NCBI RefSeq assembly: GCF_003993775.1
Contig: NZ_RJRZ01000003.1
Location: 310,001-374,000 of the forward strand
DNA from: Frigidibacter oleivorans
GTDB lineage: Bacteria; Pseudomonadota; Alphaproteobacteria; Rhodobacterales; Rhodobacteraceae
DNA: 64,000 bases
Reading direction: 5' to 3'
Positions 55,618 to 64,000 of the stretch are shown here, piece by piece. Positions within the stretch are counted from its first letter, which is position 1, and each line of letters starts with the position of its first letter. A model generated the notes under the pieces. That model was not told where the DNA came from, did not search any database, and worked only from the letters and a program-made list of their open reading frames with translations. The position numbers and the translations under genes were made by a program.

Positions 55618-57108
55618 ATGGATGCGCAAAACTTCCTTTTCATCTTCTCGGACGAGCACCGCCGGTCCCTGACCGGATGCTATGGCAGCGAGGTGATCAA
55701 GACGCCGAACCTCGATCGGCTGGCCGCACGCGGCGCGGTGTTCGACAACGCCTATACGCCCAGCCCGATTTGCGTCCCGGCCCGCGGGGCGCTCGCCACC
55801 GGGAAATGGGCGCATCAGGGGCCGTACTGGGACAATGTCTTCGCCTATCACGGAGAATGCCCGAGCTGGCATCGGCGGATCCGCGAATTCGGTCATCGCA
55901 TGGATGTCACCGGCAAGCTGCATTACCGCAGCGACGCGGATGACAACGGCTTCACCGAAGAACTGGACACGATGCACAGGCTCAGGGGCACCGGCGACCT
56001 GATCGGCTCGATCCGGAACCCTTCGCCCCCACCGCGTCTTGCAATGCCGGCCTTGGCGAATGGCGCCGGCGCCGGCGAATGCACCTACAATCACTACGAC
56101 CGAAAGATCGCGGACAATGCGGTGCGCTGGATCGCGGAACGGGCCGGAAATCCTGACCCGACGCCCTGGGCCTATATGGTGTCGTTCACCAGGCCGCATT
56201 ATCCGCTGACCTGCCCGCCGGAATTCCTGTCGCTTTACGACCCGGCCGACATCGAATTGCCCGCCTGGTATCGCGGCGAGCGGCACGCGCGCCACCCATG
56301 GATCGAGGAACTGTCGCAAACCATCAACTATGGCGACTATTTCCGCGACGACGACCATGTCCGCCTTGCCATTGCGTCCTATTACGGGCTGGTCAGCTTC
56401 CTCGACGCCCAGATCGGCCGGGTCCTGGATGCGCTATCCGACGCCGGGTTGGAAGGTTCCACCCGCGTTCTCTATTCGTCGGATCACGGCGACAACGTCG
56501 GCGATCGGGGGCTGTGGGGCAAATCGACGATGTACGAGGAAAGCTGTGCGGTGCCGATGATCTTCGCCGGGCCCGGGATCGACGCGGGTCGCCGCATCTC
56601 GACCCCGACATCGCTGATCGACATCTACAAGACCGCGATCGAGGCGATGGGCCACGACGTTCCCGCGGAGGATCGCGACCTGCCGTCCCGGTCGCTCTTC
56701 GACTTCCTCGCCAGGGAAGAGCCCGAGCGGGTGGTGTTTTCGGAATATCACGCCATGGGCTCGAACCATGCCAGTTTCATGGTCAGGTCAGGGTCGTGGA
56801 AATACATCTACTACGTCGGACACGAGCCGGAACTGTTCAACCTGGCGGTCGACCCGTACGAGACGACAGACCTCGCGGCGGATCCGGGGTCGAAGGCGGT
56901 GCGACAGGCCTTCGACGCCATCCTGCGATCCATCTGCGATCCCGAGGCGACGGATCTGCGGGCACTCGAGGACCAACGGCAGATGCTCGACGGCTACGGG
57001 GGCGTTGCGGCGGTGCTGGCGCGGGGCGACCTGCTTTATACGCCGACGCCCGGCGAGGAGCCCAAGCTGAAGCACGACCGGACGCAGGCACTGGAGGCAA
57101 AGGCATGA
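55618..57108 (+). CDS. type I formylglycine-dependent sulfatase (module 2)
   Basis: A 496-residue paralog of the sulfatase at 41495. It shares the motif PSPICVPAR (here Cys52), FSDEH with metal ligand Asp12, GKLHYRS followed by ADDNGF, YSSDHGDNVGDRGLWGKSTMYEES and FSEYHAMGS. There is no signal peptide, so the enzyme is cytosolic. It needs a formylglycine-generating enzyme, and the only one seen is encoded in module 1. GAGAGG precedes ATG 55618. Its stop overlaps tctB (ATGA), tying desulfation to uptake by the TctBA permease. Confidence 0.9.
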   Translation: MDAQNFLFIFSDEHRRSLTGCYGSEVIKTPNLDRLAARGAVFDNAYTPSPICVPARGALATGKWAHQGPYWDNVFAYHGECPSWHRRIREFGHRMDVTGKLHYRSDADDNGFTEELDTMHRLRGTGDLIGSIRNPSPPPRLAMPALANGAGAGECTYNHYDRKIADNAVRWIAERAGNPDPTPWAYMVSFTRPHYPLTCPPEFLSLYDPADIELPAWYRGERHARHPWIEELSQTINYGDYFRDDDHVRLAIASYYGLVSFLDAQIGRVLDALSDAGLEGSTRVLYSSDHGDNVGDRGLWGKSTMYEESCAVPMIFAGPGIDAGRRISTPTSLIDIYKTAIEAMGHDVPAEDRDLPSRSLFDFLAREEPERVVFSEYHAMGSNHASFMVRSGSWKYIYYVGHEPELFNLAVDPYETTDLAADPGSKAVRQAFDAILRSICDPEATDLRALEDQRQMLDGYGGVAAVLARGDLLYTPTPGEEPKLKHDRTQALEAKA

Positions 57109-57641
57109 GCGCGCAACCCGAAAAGCGCCCTGACGGACTGCCGACGCTCGAGGCGGTGCGACAGGCCTACGAAAGGTCGCGGGATCGCCTCCTCGAACTC
57201 GGCATCGCCCTGCTGCTGATGGGTCTGGGGATCGTGATCGCGATTGTCGCGGCGCGCATGCCGCCCAGCCGGTTCGAACCCATCGGCCCGGGGCCCGTTC
57301 CGCTGATCCTTGGCATCCTCCTGGCGGTCATGTCGGCATTGGCCGCGGCGCAGACGCTGCGTTCCCTGGTCCGGATGCCCGAGGGATGGCGGCTTCGCGC
57401 GCCGGACCCGCACAGGCTGGTGATCGTTTCGGCCATCGTGGTCTACGTGGCCGTCATGCAATGGGGCGTCGTGCGCTACGACGTGCTGACAGCGGCGTTC
57501 CTGTTGCTGACCGGCCTTTACCTCGCGCGCTTCGATCCGCGCCAGATCGTGCCGATGGGTGCGATTGCCGTCGTGCTCGCGGTCGGCATCCAGTTTGTCT
57601 TCACGCAGGTCTTCGTGACGGCTCTGCCCGGCGCCTACTGA
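57105..57641 (+). CDS. tripartite tricarboxylate transporter small subunit TctB (module 2)
   Basis: A 178-residue protein with a cytosolic N-terminal stretch of about 30 residues and four hydrophobic helices (LLELGIALLLMGLGIVIAIV, LILGILLAVMSALAAAQ, RLVIVSAIVVYVAVMQW, and IVPMGAIAVVLAVGIQFVF), the TctB pattern. It is translationally coupled to the sulfatase and followed after 31 bases by tctA. Confidence 0.86.
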   Translation: MSAQPEKRPDGLPTLEAVRQAYERSRDRLLELGIALLLMGLGIVIAIVAARMPPSRFEPIGPGPVPLILGILLAVMSALAAAQTLRSLVRMPEGWRLRAPDPHRLVIVSAIVVYVAVMQWGVVRYDVLTAAFLLLTGLYLARFDPRQIVPMGAIAVVLAVGIQFVFTQVFVTALPGAY

Positions 57642-57672
57642 GCCGCGACAAACGACTGAGGGAGGACTCTTC

Positions 57673-59184
57673 TTGATTACCGGACTCGCAAGCGCGATGG
57701 CGGTCATGCTGACGACGCCATGGACCGCTGCCCTGATGCTCATCGGGACCCTGACGGGCATCATCGTCGGCGCAATACCGGGGTTGAGCGGCGGCATGCT
57801 GATCGCCCTGTCGCTGCCCATCACCTTCTATTTCCATCCCGTCGACGCCGTGGCGCTGCTGATCTCGATGTATGTGGGGTCTGTGTCCGGCGGGCTCATC
57901 ACCGCGGCGCTGCTGCGCATTCCCGGCGCGCCGGCGAATGTGATGACCACGCTCGACGCCTATCCCATCGCCGCCGGGGGCGAGCCCCGCCGGGCGCTCG
58001 GGCTCGGCATCTATGCATCCTTCGTCGGCGGCCTGGTCGGTTGGGTGGCGCTGTATCTCTTCACCGAACCGCTGTCGGTTCTCGCGCTCCGCTTCGGCCC
58101 CTTCGACTATTTCGCGCTGACGATGACGGCGCTCGTGCTGATCGTGACGGTCAGCAAGGGGACGATGTTGAAGGGCCTGATCGCGGGCGTGCTGGGGATG
58201 CTGGTCGCGATCCCGGGAATCGATCCGTCCTCCGGCCGGCTGCGCCTGACCGGCGGGCAACACTGGCTGGAGAGCGGCTTCGACATCTTGCCGGTACTGG
58301 TCGGTGTCTTCGCCATCAGTCAGGTCATCGTGCTGGCGACACGGCATTCCGACCATGCCACGGTCATCGAGACGGGTCTGGGCCCCGTGTTCCTGCGGAC
58401 CCGGCAATGGGCGCGGCACTGGGTCAACCTGCTGAGGTCCTCGGCTCTCGGCACGATCATCGGCATCCTGCCCGGGATCGGGGCCTCCATCGGCTCCGTC
58501 GTGTCCTATGCCGCCGCCAAGGCCTTTTCCCGCACCCCGGAACGCTTCGGCAAGGGCAGCGAAGAGGGGGTGATCGCTTCGGAGGCGGCGAACAATGCGA
58601 CGGTCGGTGGTGCCCTGATCCCTCTCATCGCGATCGGCATTCCGGGCAGCGTCATCGACGCGATCCTCATCGGCGCGCTTGCGGCGCATTCGCTGCAACC
58701 CGGTCCCCTGCTGTTCACGCAGAACGTCGATGTGGTCTGGGCGATGATCGCGGCCTGCCTTATCGCCAACGTGCTGATGTTCATCGCGATGATCTTCCTC
58801 GCCGGTCCGATTGCCAAACTTGCCAGCGTGCCGCGCCACTATCTGGTGCCCATCGTCTCGGCCTTCTGCGTGGTCGGGGTGTTCGCGGCGCACAATTCCA
58901 TGACGGATGTCTGGGTCATGCTCGGCTTCGGCGTGCTCGGCTATCTTCTGGAAAAGGCGGAATACCCGCTGGCCCCCTTCGTCATCGGGCTGGTCATCGC
59001 GCCGATTGCCGAAGCGAACCTGCGCAGCGGCCTGATGGCCTCGGGCGGCGACGCCTTCGAGATCTTCCGCCATCCCATCGCGGTCGTCTGCCTGATCGCC
59101 GCCGCAGTCATGCTGCTGTGGCCGTTGATCGCCCGGCTTTTCAGCAGCCGGACGTTCCGGGCGCGGAGCAACGGCGAGGTGTAG
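57673..59184 (+). CDS. tripartite tricarboxylate transporter large permease TctA (module 2)
   Basis: A 503-residue membrane protein with TctA hallmarks: GIIVGAIPGLSGGMLIALSLPI, AALLRIPGAPANVMTTLDAYP, IIGILPGIGASIGSVVSYAAAK and ALIPLIAIGIPGSVIDAIL. TTG at 57673 is the start because GGAGG lies 7 bases before it and no ATG or GTG is suitably placed. It completes the transporter whose receptor is encoded at 52891-53847. Confidence 0.92.
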   Translation: MITGLASAMAVMLTTPWTAALMLIGTLTGIIVGAIPGLSGGMLIALSLPITFYFHPVDAVALLISMYVGSVSGGLITAALLRIPGAPANVMTTLDAYPIAAGGEPRRALGLGIYASFVGGLVGWVALYLFTEPLSVLALRFGPFDYFALTMTALVLIVTVSKGTMLKGLIAGVLGMLVAIPGIDPSSGRLRLTGGQHWLESGFDILPVLVGVFAISQVIVLATRHSDHATVIETGLGPVFLRTRQWARHWVNLLRSSALGTIIGILPGIGASIGSVVSYAAAKAFSRTPERFGKGSEEGVIASEAANNATVGGALIPLIAIGIPGSVIDAILIGALAAHSLQPGPLLFTQNVDVVWAMIAACLIANVLMFIAMIFLAGPIAKLASVPRHYLVPIVSAFCVVGVFAAHNSMTDVWVMLGFGVLGYLLEKAEYPLAPFVIGLVIAPIAEANLRSGLMASGGDAFEIFRHPIAVVCLIAAAVMLLWPLIARLFSSRTFRARSNGEV

Positions 59185-59280
59185 CGGCGGACGCAGCGGC
59201 GACCGGCAGCCCGGCCCTGTCCCCGCAAAAGGCAGCAGCGCCCGGCAGGGGCGCCCCGAGGATCGAGAGGAGACGCCACC

Positions 59281-60456
59281 ATGGCATCGAAAGCCTGCAT
59301 CGTCGGCTGGTCGCACAGCCCGTTCGGCAAACTGGACATCCCCGATGCCGAAGGCCTGATCGCGGCCACGGTCCCGGCCGCACTGGCGCATGCGGGCATC
59401 GCGCCCGAGGATGTCGAAGGCATCTTTCTGGGCACCTACAATTCGGGCTTCATGCCGCAGGGCTTCGAGGCCGGTCTGGTGGGCATGGCCGTGCCCGCGC
59501 TGCGCCACGTCCCCGCCGTGCGGCTGGAGAATGCCTGCGCCACGGGCTCGGCGGCGCTGTATTCGGCGCTCGACTTCATCGAGGCCGGGCGCGGGCGCAT
59601 CGCGCTGGTGGTGGGGGTCGAGAAGATGACCGCCATCGCGCCCGCCGAGGCCGCCGCGCTGATGATCCATGCCAGCTATGTTCCCGAGGAAGGGCACTTC
59701 ATTCTCGGGTTCGCCGGTGTCTTCGGCCATATCGCCCAGAGCTACTTCCAGCGCTTCGGCGACCAGTCCGACGCCCTGGCGATGATCGCGGCCAAGAACC
59801 ATCGCCACGCGGTGGCAAACCCTCTGGCACATATGCCCAGGGATCTGGGCTTCGATTTCTGCAACACCGTCAGCGACAGGAACCCGCTGGTGGCGGGCCC
59901 GCTGCGGCGCACCGACTGTTCGCCGATCTCGGACGGGGCGGCGGTGCTGGTGCTGGCCTCGGAGGACGTGGCGGCCGGGTTGCCGCGGGCGATCCGGTTC
60001 CGCGCCCGCCGGCACGTCAACGATTTCATGGCCCTGTCGCGGCGCGAGGCGCCCTATGTCTTCGAGGGCGCGGCGCGGGCCTGGGCCGGGGCGCTGGAGG
60101 ACGCGGGTGTGACGCTCGACGACCTCGATCTGGTGGAAACGCATGACTGTTTCACCATCGCCGAGATGCTGGAATACGAGGCGATGGGCCTTGCCCCCCG
60201 CGGCGAGGGACACCGCGTGATCCGCGAGGGCGTCACCGCGCGCGACGGACGGTTGCCGGTCAACCTGTCGGGCGGGCTGAAGGCGCGCGGTCATCCGCTG
60301 GGTGCCACGGGTGTGTCGATGCATGTCATGGCGGCGATGCAGCTGGCCGGCGAGGCGGGGGCCATGCAGCGCCCGGGTGCCACGCTGGCGGGCGTGTTCA
60401 ACATGGGCGGCGCCGCCGTCGCCAACTACACCTCGATCCTGGAGCGTGCGCAATGA
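59281..60456 (+). CDS. thiolase-superfamily acyltransferase (SCP2/acetyl-CoA acetyltransferase-like)
   Basis: A 391-residue protein of the SCP2-thiolase-like branch. The nucleophile is Cys86 in RLENACATGSAALYSALDF. The His motif is LVETHDCFTIAEMLEYEAMG, and the C-terminal motif NLSGGLKARGHPLGATG is intact. All three active-site elements are present, so it is probably catalytic, cleaving or forming a C-C bond on an acyl-CoA. AGAGGAG precedes ATG 59281. It overlaps the ligase gene (ATGA), pairing activation with thiolysis, and probably shares the sulfatase-tctBA transcript. Confidence 0.85.
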   Translation: MASKACIVGWSHSPFGKLDIPDAEGLIAATVPAALAHAGIAPEDVEGIFLGTYNSGFMPQGFEAGLVGMAVPALRHVPAVRLENACATGSAALYSALDFIEAGRGRIALVVGVEKMTAIAPAEAAALMIHASYVPEEGHFILGFAGVFGHIAQSYFQRFGDQSDALAMIAAKNHRHAVANPLAHMPRDLGFDFCNTVSDRNPLVAGPLRRTDCSPISDGAAVLVLASEDVAAGLPRAIRFRARRHVNDFMALSRREAPYVFEGAARAWAGALEDAGVTLDDLDLVETHDCFTIAEMLEYEAMGLAPRGEGHRVIREGVTARDGRLPVNLSGGLKARGHPLGATGVSMHVMAAMQLAGEAGAMQRPGATLAGVFNMGGAAVANYTSILERAQ

Positions 60457-62060
60457 CCGCGGCAAGCCCCTGGCCCAGCAGCACGCGGGTTCCCAACATC
60501 GCCTATTTCCTGACCCGCAACGCACGGCGCCAGCCCGATGCGGTGGCCATCGCCTATGACGGGCAAACCTGGACCTGGGCGCAGTTCGACGCGCGCGTGG
60601 GCGCACTCGCGGCAGCATTGACGGGCGAACTGGGTCTCAGGCGCGGCGACCGGGTGCTGGTGCAATCGGCCAACAACAACCAGATGCTGGAAATCATGAT
60701 GGCGGTCTACCGCGCGGGCCTGGTCTGGGCCCCCGCCAATTTCCGCCAGAGCCCCGACGAGGTGGCCTTCCAGTGCGGCACGGCCCGCGCCCGTGCGATG
60801 TTCGTCGAGGCGGGCTTCGCGGGCCATGCCGCCGCCTGCCGCGCGCTGGTCGATCATGTCATCGCCATCGGCGGCATGGAGAATGCGCTGGATTACGAGG
60901 ATCTGCTCGCCCGCCACGAGGGGCAGGCGCCCGACAATGCCGCCGTCGAGCGCGACGACACCTGCTGGCTGTTCTTCACCTCGGGCTCGACCGGACGGCC
61001 CAAGGCCGTGGCATTGACGCATGGCCAGCTGACCTTCACCATCCTCAACCACATCAGCGACCTGATGCCGGGCCTCGGGATGTCGGACAGCAGCTTGGTT
61101 GTGGCGCCGCTCAGCCACGGCGCGGCGGCGCATCAGATGGCGCAGATCGCGGCGGGGGCGAAAAGCGTGATCCTGCCGCAGGGCCGCTTCGATCCCGCGG
61201 TGGCCTGGGCGCTGGTCGAAGAGTGGCGGGTGACCAACATGTTCACCGTGCCGACCATCGTGAAGATGCTGGTGGAACACCCGGCGGTGCAGGCGCACGA
61301 TCATTCCAGCCTGAAGCACGTGGTCTATGCCGGGGCGCCGATGTACCGCGCCGACCAGAAGCGCGCGCTGCAGACGCTGGGTCCGGTGCTGGTGCAATAT
61401 TACGGGCTGGGCGAGGTCACGGGGGCGATCACCGTGCTGCGCCCGGAGGATCATTCGCTGTCCGACGGTCCGGAGGCGCGCCCCGGAACCTGCGGGGTCG
61501 AGCGCACGGGCATCCAGGTCACGATCCAGGATGACGACGGCAGGCTCTGCGCCCCGGGGGAAACCGGCGAGATCTGCGTGATCGGCCCGGCGGTCTGCGC
61601 GGGTTATGACGGGGACGACGCGGCGAACGCCAAGAGCTTCCGCAACGGCTGGTTCCGGACGGGCGACCTGGGGCACATGGACGCGCAAGGCTTCCTGTTC
61701 ATCACCGGGCGCGCCTCGGACATGTACATCTCGGGCGGATCGAACGTCTACCCGCGCGAGGTCGAGGAAATCCTGCTGACCGTGCCGGGCCTGTCCGAAG
61801 TGGCGATCCTCGGCGTCCCCGACACGCGGTGGGGCGAAGTCGGGCTGTGCGTCTGCGTGGCCGAACCGGGCGCCACGCTGGACGAAGGCGTCCTGCGCCA
61901 ACATCTCGAGGGGCGGGTTGCCCGGTACAAGCTGCCCGCCTACTTCGTCGTTCTCGACGAGATGCCCAAGACGGCCTATGGCAAGATCACCAAGAAACTG
62001 GTGCGCGAGAACCTTGCGGCCCGCGGCCTGATCCCCGCGCCCGCCGGGGCGGCGGTCTGA
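60453..62060 (+). CDS. AMP-forming acyl-CoA synthetase/ligase
   Basis: A 535-residue ANL-superfamily enzyme. The P-loop A3 motif is FFTSGSTGRPKAVALTHGQ (residues 174-192), followed by QYYGLGEVTGA (A5), WFRTGDLGHMD (A7), the A8 hinge and the catalytic Lys511 in KTAYGKITKK (A10). It activates a carboxylic acid to its adenylate and then its CoA thioester. Substrate is unknown. Given the neighbours, the acid is presumably the desulfated and oxidised product of the imported compound. Confidence 0.9.
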   Translation: MTAASPWPSSTRVPNIAYFLTRNARRQPDAVAIAYDGQTWTWAQFDARVGALAAALTGELGLRRGDRVLVQSANNNQMLEIMMAVYRAGLVWAPANFRQSPDEVAFQCGTARARAMFVEAGFAGHAAACRALVDHVIAIGGMENALDYEDLLARHEGQAPDNAAVERDDTCWLFFTSGSTGRPKAVALTHGQLTFTILNHISDLMPGLGMSDSSLVVAPLSHGAAAHQMAQIAAGAKSVILPQGRFDPAVAWALVEEWRVTNMFTVPTIVKMLVEHPAVQAHDHSSLKHVVYAGAPMYRADQKRALQTLGPVLVQYYGLGEVTGAITVLRPEDHSLSDGPEARPGTCGVERTGIQVTIQDDDGRLCAPGETGEICVIGPAVCAGYDGDDAANAKSFRNGWFRTGDLGHMDAQGFLFITGRASDMYISGGSNVYPREVEEILLTVPGLSEVAILGVPDTRWGEVGLCVCVAEPGATLDEGVLRQHLEGRVARYKLPAYFVVLDEMPKTAYGKITKKLVRENLAARGLIPAPAGAAV

Positions 62061-62062
62061 CG

Positions 62063-62965
62063 ATGCGCGCCATTCCCGGCCCCCGACGCGCCGATGCGCC
62101 GCCGATGCCCGAAGGCGACAGCCGCGACTGGCTGCGCCATCCGGGCGCCGAGGTGCTGCCGCGCGTCAGTTCCACGCCCTGCCATGCGCGCCGCGTCACC
62201 GCACGGCTGCAGGCTGGCACGACCCTGCTGGACGCGGTCTCGGCCGCCGTGGAGGCCGCCGTCGCGGACGGGGGCGCGGACGGGGGCGCGGACGGCGCCT
62301 GCGCGATCCTCGACGGCGTGGCGCTGGCCGGGATGGCCTATGTCATGCCCGACGGCCCGCCCGATGACCGGCACGCCGCCTGGTACAGCGAGACCTGCAC
62401 CGCCCGGAACGTGACGCTGGACCGCGCCACGGCGCCGGTCGGGCGGCGGGACGGGGCCTGGTTCCTGCATTGCCACGCGATGTGGAACGGCGGCATGGGC
62501 CATCTGCTGAACGACCGGTGCATTCTGGCGGCGGATTGCGAGGTCACGCTGTGGCTGACGCAGGGCGCGCGGCTGGAGGTCGCGCCCGATCCGGAAACCG
62601 GCTTTCCCCTGTTTGCGCCCCGTGCCATGGCGGCGGTCACCGGCGCCAACGCGGCGACGGTGACGGTCCGGCCGCATGAGGATCTGCACGCCGCGCTGGA
62701 AGCCGCCTGCGCCACCGCCGGGCTGATCGACGCCGACCTCCACGGCATAGGCAGCCTGATCGGCGCCGGCTTTCACGACGCCCCGCCGATGTCGGCGCCG
62801 ATGTCCGAGGTCCTGCTGCTGCCCGGCTGCCGTCTGGAGGCCGGCCGCATCGGCGCGCTGCCCGTCGCCTGCGTCGATCCCTGGGGGACGATCCATCAGG
62901 GGCACCTGCGGCGCGGCGCGGGCCCCGTCTGCGTCACCTTCGAGGTGCTGGCCGTCGGCCGCTGA
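62063..62965 (+). CDS. tandem PCC/DUF296-domain protein
   Basis: A 300-residue protein that I read as two PCC (DUF296) domains. Domain 1 (about 42-190) has the typical LQAGTTLLDAVSAAVEAA opening, AILDGVALAGMAYV, and the metal-site-like FLHCHAMW with MGHLLNDRCILA. Domain 2 (about 200-300) has VRPHEDLHAALEAACATAGL, LHGIGSLIGAGF and TIHQGHLRRG. PCC proteins are trimeric and often bind metal. Their bacterial function is largely unknown. It starts two bases after the ligase stop and so belongs to the module 2 operon. An N-terminal stretch (1-40) is unassigned. Confidence 0.7.
   Translation: MRAIPGPRRADAPPMPEGDSRDWLRHPGAEVLPRVSSTPCHARRVTARLQAGTTLLDAVSAAVEAAVADGGADGGADGACAILDGVALAGMAYVMPDGPPDDRHAAWYSETCTARNVTLDRATAPVGRRDGAWFLHCHAMWNGGMGHLLNDRCILAADCEVTLWLTQGARLEVAPDPETGFPLFAPRAMAAVTGANAATVTVRPHEDLHAALEAACATAGLIDADLHGIGSLIGAGFHDAPPMSAPMSEVLLLPGCRLEAGRIGALPVACVDPWGTIHQGHLRRGAGPVCVTFEVLAVGR
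62264..62295 (+). repeat. 12-bp tandem repeat within the PCC gene
   Basis: About 2.7 copies of GCGGACGGGGGC encode Ala-Asp-Gly-Gly repeats in domain 1, between its first helix and second strand. It keeps frame and probably only lengthens a loop. Copy number may vary between strains. Confidence 0.8.
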
Positions 62966-63013
62966 CGCCATGGAACCGCATCGCCCCCGCCGCGTGCCGC
63001 CGGGTGCGGGGCG

Positions 63014-63030
63014 ACAAAGGCATTCTTTGT
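63014..63030 (+). terminator. weak hairpin after the PCC gene
   Basis: Arms ACAAAG and CTTTGT around a 5-base loop followed by TTCCCGC, in the 92-base gap between the PCC and sensor kinase genes. The stem is short and terminator function is doubtful. Confidence 0.3.
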
Positions 63031-63057
63031 TCCCGCGGCCCGTGGCAAGATGCGGCG

Positions 63058-64000
63058 ATGACCGCCTCGATCCGTCCCCCCTTGCCGCCCCGGCGACTGG
63101 CCCTGCTGCTGATCCTCGTGGCCGCGCTGGCAGGGGCCGCGATGTTTGCCTCGCGCGAAGCGGGGCTGCGCCGGCTGGACGACGAGCTGCAGCGGCGGCT
63201 GACACTGACCCGCCACGCCGTCACCGCCCAGATCGAGCGCTATCGCTACCTGCCCGACGTGATCGCCCAGGATGCCCGCATCACCGAACTGCTGACCGCC
63301 GGTGCCGGAGGCAGCACCGAGGCCGCCAACCGCTATCTGCGCGCCGCCCGCGACCTGTCGGGGGTGGACGAACTGTATCTGCTGGACGCGGCCGGCCGCA
63401 CCCTCGCCGCCAGCAACTTTGCCGAGCCGGGCAGCTTCGTCGGCCACAACTATGCCTTCCGCCCGTATTTCCGGCAGGCCATGACCAGCGGAGCGGGGCG
63501 TTACTATGCCGTCGGCGTCACCACGGGCGTTCCGGGCTATTTCCTCGCCTCGCGCATCGGGCCGGCCGGCGCGCCGCTCGGGGTGGCGGTGGCCAAGGTC
63601 GACATGTCCGAACTGTCCCGCACCTGGGCCGAAGCCGAACAGGACATCGCGCTGGCGGACGATCTGGGCGTGGTGTTCCTGTCCGGGCAGCAGGAATGGC
63701 TGTATCGCCCGCTCGACGGACTGGGCCCCGACGCGCTGGCCCTGATCGAGGCCGAGCAGCGGTATGCGGGCCTGTCCATCGCCGAGACCGGGCCCCTGCG
63801 CGACGCCCTGCGCGGCAGCGGGCTGCGCCTGGCCGAGGCCGGGCTGCAGCCCGACGGCTGGCGCATTCTCGCGGCACTCCCCTTGGCCGGCGTTCAGGCG
63901 CAGGCGCGGCTGATGGGCGCGGTCGCGGCCATGGCGGGCCTTCTGGGCGCGGCGCTCGGGGTCGGGCTGTGGCAGCGGCGGCAGCTGACGCGCATGCGGC
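63058..64000 (+). CDS. DctB-like sensor histidine kinase, N-terminal part (runs off the window)
   Basis: 314 residues are visible. A membrane helix lies at about 13-31 (LALLLILVAALAGAAMFA). A periplasmic double-Cache sensor domain of about 250 residues follows (ITELLTAGAGGSTEAANRYL, GTTLAASN-like RTLAASNFAEPGSFVGHNYAFRPYF, VGVTTGVPGYFLASRIGP). A second helix near 290-308 precedes the start of the cytosolic part (LWQRRQLTRMR). Layout and the NYAFRPYF motif match DctB, the C4-dicarboxylate sensor. The kinase domain lies beyond the window, so signalling competence cannot be judged. Confidence 0.82.
   Translation, partial: MTASIRPPLPPRRLALLLILVAALAGAAMFASREAGLRRLDDELQRRLTLTRHAVTAQIERYRYLPDVIAQDARITELLTAGAGGSTEAANRYLRAARDLSGVDELYLLDAAGRTLAASNFAEPGSFVGHNYAFRPYFRQAMTSGAGRYYAVGVTTGVPGYFLASRIGPAGAPLGVAVAKVDMSELSRTWAEAEQDIALADDLGVVFLSGQQEWLYRPLDGLGPDALALIEAEQRYAGLSIAETGPLRDALRGSGLRLAEAGLQPDGWRILAALPLAGVQAQARLMGAVAAMAGLLGAALGVGLWQRRQLTRMR

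Noticed and set aside
57601-60618. Minus-strand open frame of 1005 codons and similar very long antisense frames (for example 139-2112, 13107-15806).
   Set aside because: They lie opposite clear genes, have Arg/Gly/His/Gln-rich composition with no domains, and arise from third-position GC bias of the true gene.

Overview
The window is a GC-rich stretch that reads as chromosome of an alphaproteobacterium, most likely of the Rhodobacteraceae. The evidence is the type and order of housekeeping genes: a 340-residue class I IlvC next to two AsnC-type regulators, a long two-part FolB followed by FolP-GlmM, GlyQ and GlyS split by a small DUF6446-like gene, a short PPDK with a GTG start, a SleB-type hydrolase and a SPOR/peptidoglycan-binding protein. 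I see no tRNA, rRNA, insertion sequence, integrase or CRISPR array.

Bases 1 to about 27,200 are housekeeping: the end of carA, a family 2 glycosyltransferase with a GspE/MshE-like N-terminus, a GntR regulator, a HAD pyrimidine 5'-nucleotidase, a UbiH-type monooxygenase, two AsnC regulators divergent from ilvC, an OpgC-like membrane acyltransferase, folB-folP-glmM, sleB, ppdK, glyQ-DUF6446-glyS, the SPOR protein, two tandem trkH genes, a TrmO-like methyltransferase overlapping lhgO, and queH.

Bases 27,200 to 64,000 are accessory and catabolic. A lone gene with clearly lower GC (27256-28419) encodes a DUF4263 nuclease-like protein of the Shedu anti-phage type. It is followed by a homocysteine S-methyltransferase and a six-gene leftward operon for peptide uptake (binding protein, two permeases, two ATPases, M19 dipeptidase).

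Two related modules then flank a branched-chain 2-oxoacid dehydrogenase operon. Module 1 (36.3-44.0 kb) has TctC-TctB-TctA and a D-2-hydroxyacid dehydrogenase-like flavoprotein, divergent from MarR, a cytosolic sulfatase and a formylglycine-generating enzyme. Module 2 (52.8-63.0 kb) has TctC-SDR, an IclR regulator, a second sulfatase paralog with TctB-TctA, then a thiolase-like protein, an AMP-forming ligase and a two-domain PCC/DUF296 protein. Neither sulfatase nor the FGE has a visible signal peptide. I infer that carboxylate transporters import sulfated organic acids, which are desulfated inside the cell and then oxidised. A near-identical palindrome (TTCCACATTG[T/C]GGA) lies upstream of both module 2 operons and probably is the IclR operator.

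The operon between the modules (43,994-52,071) encodes E1 alpha, E1 beta, E2, E3, an HSD10-like dehydrogenase, a thiolase and an acyl-CoA dehydrogenase, that is, isoleucine/valine-type degradation without its enoyl-CoA hydratase, with a divergent BkdR-type regulator. The window ends inside a DctB-like sensor kinase.
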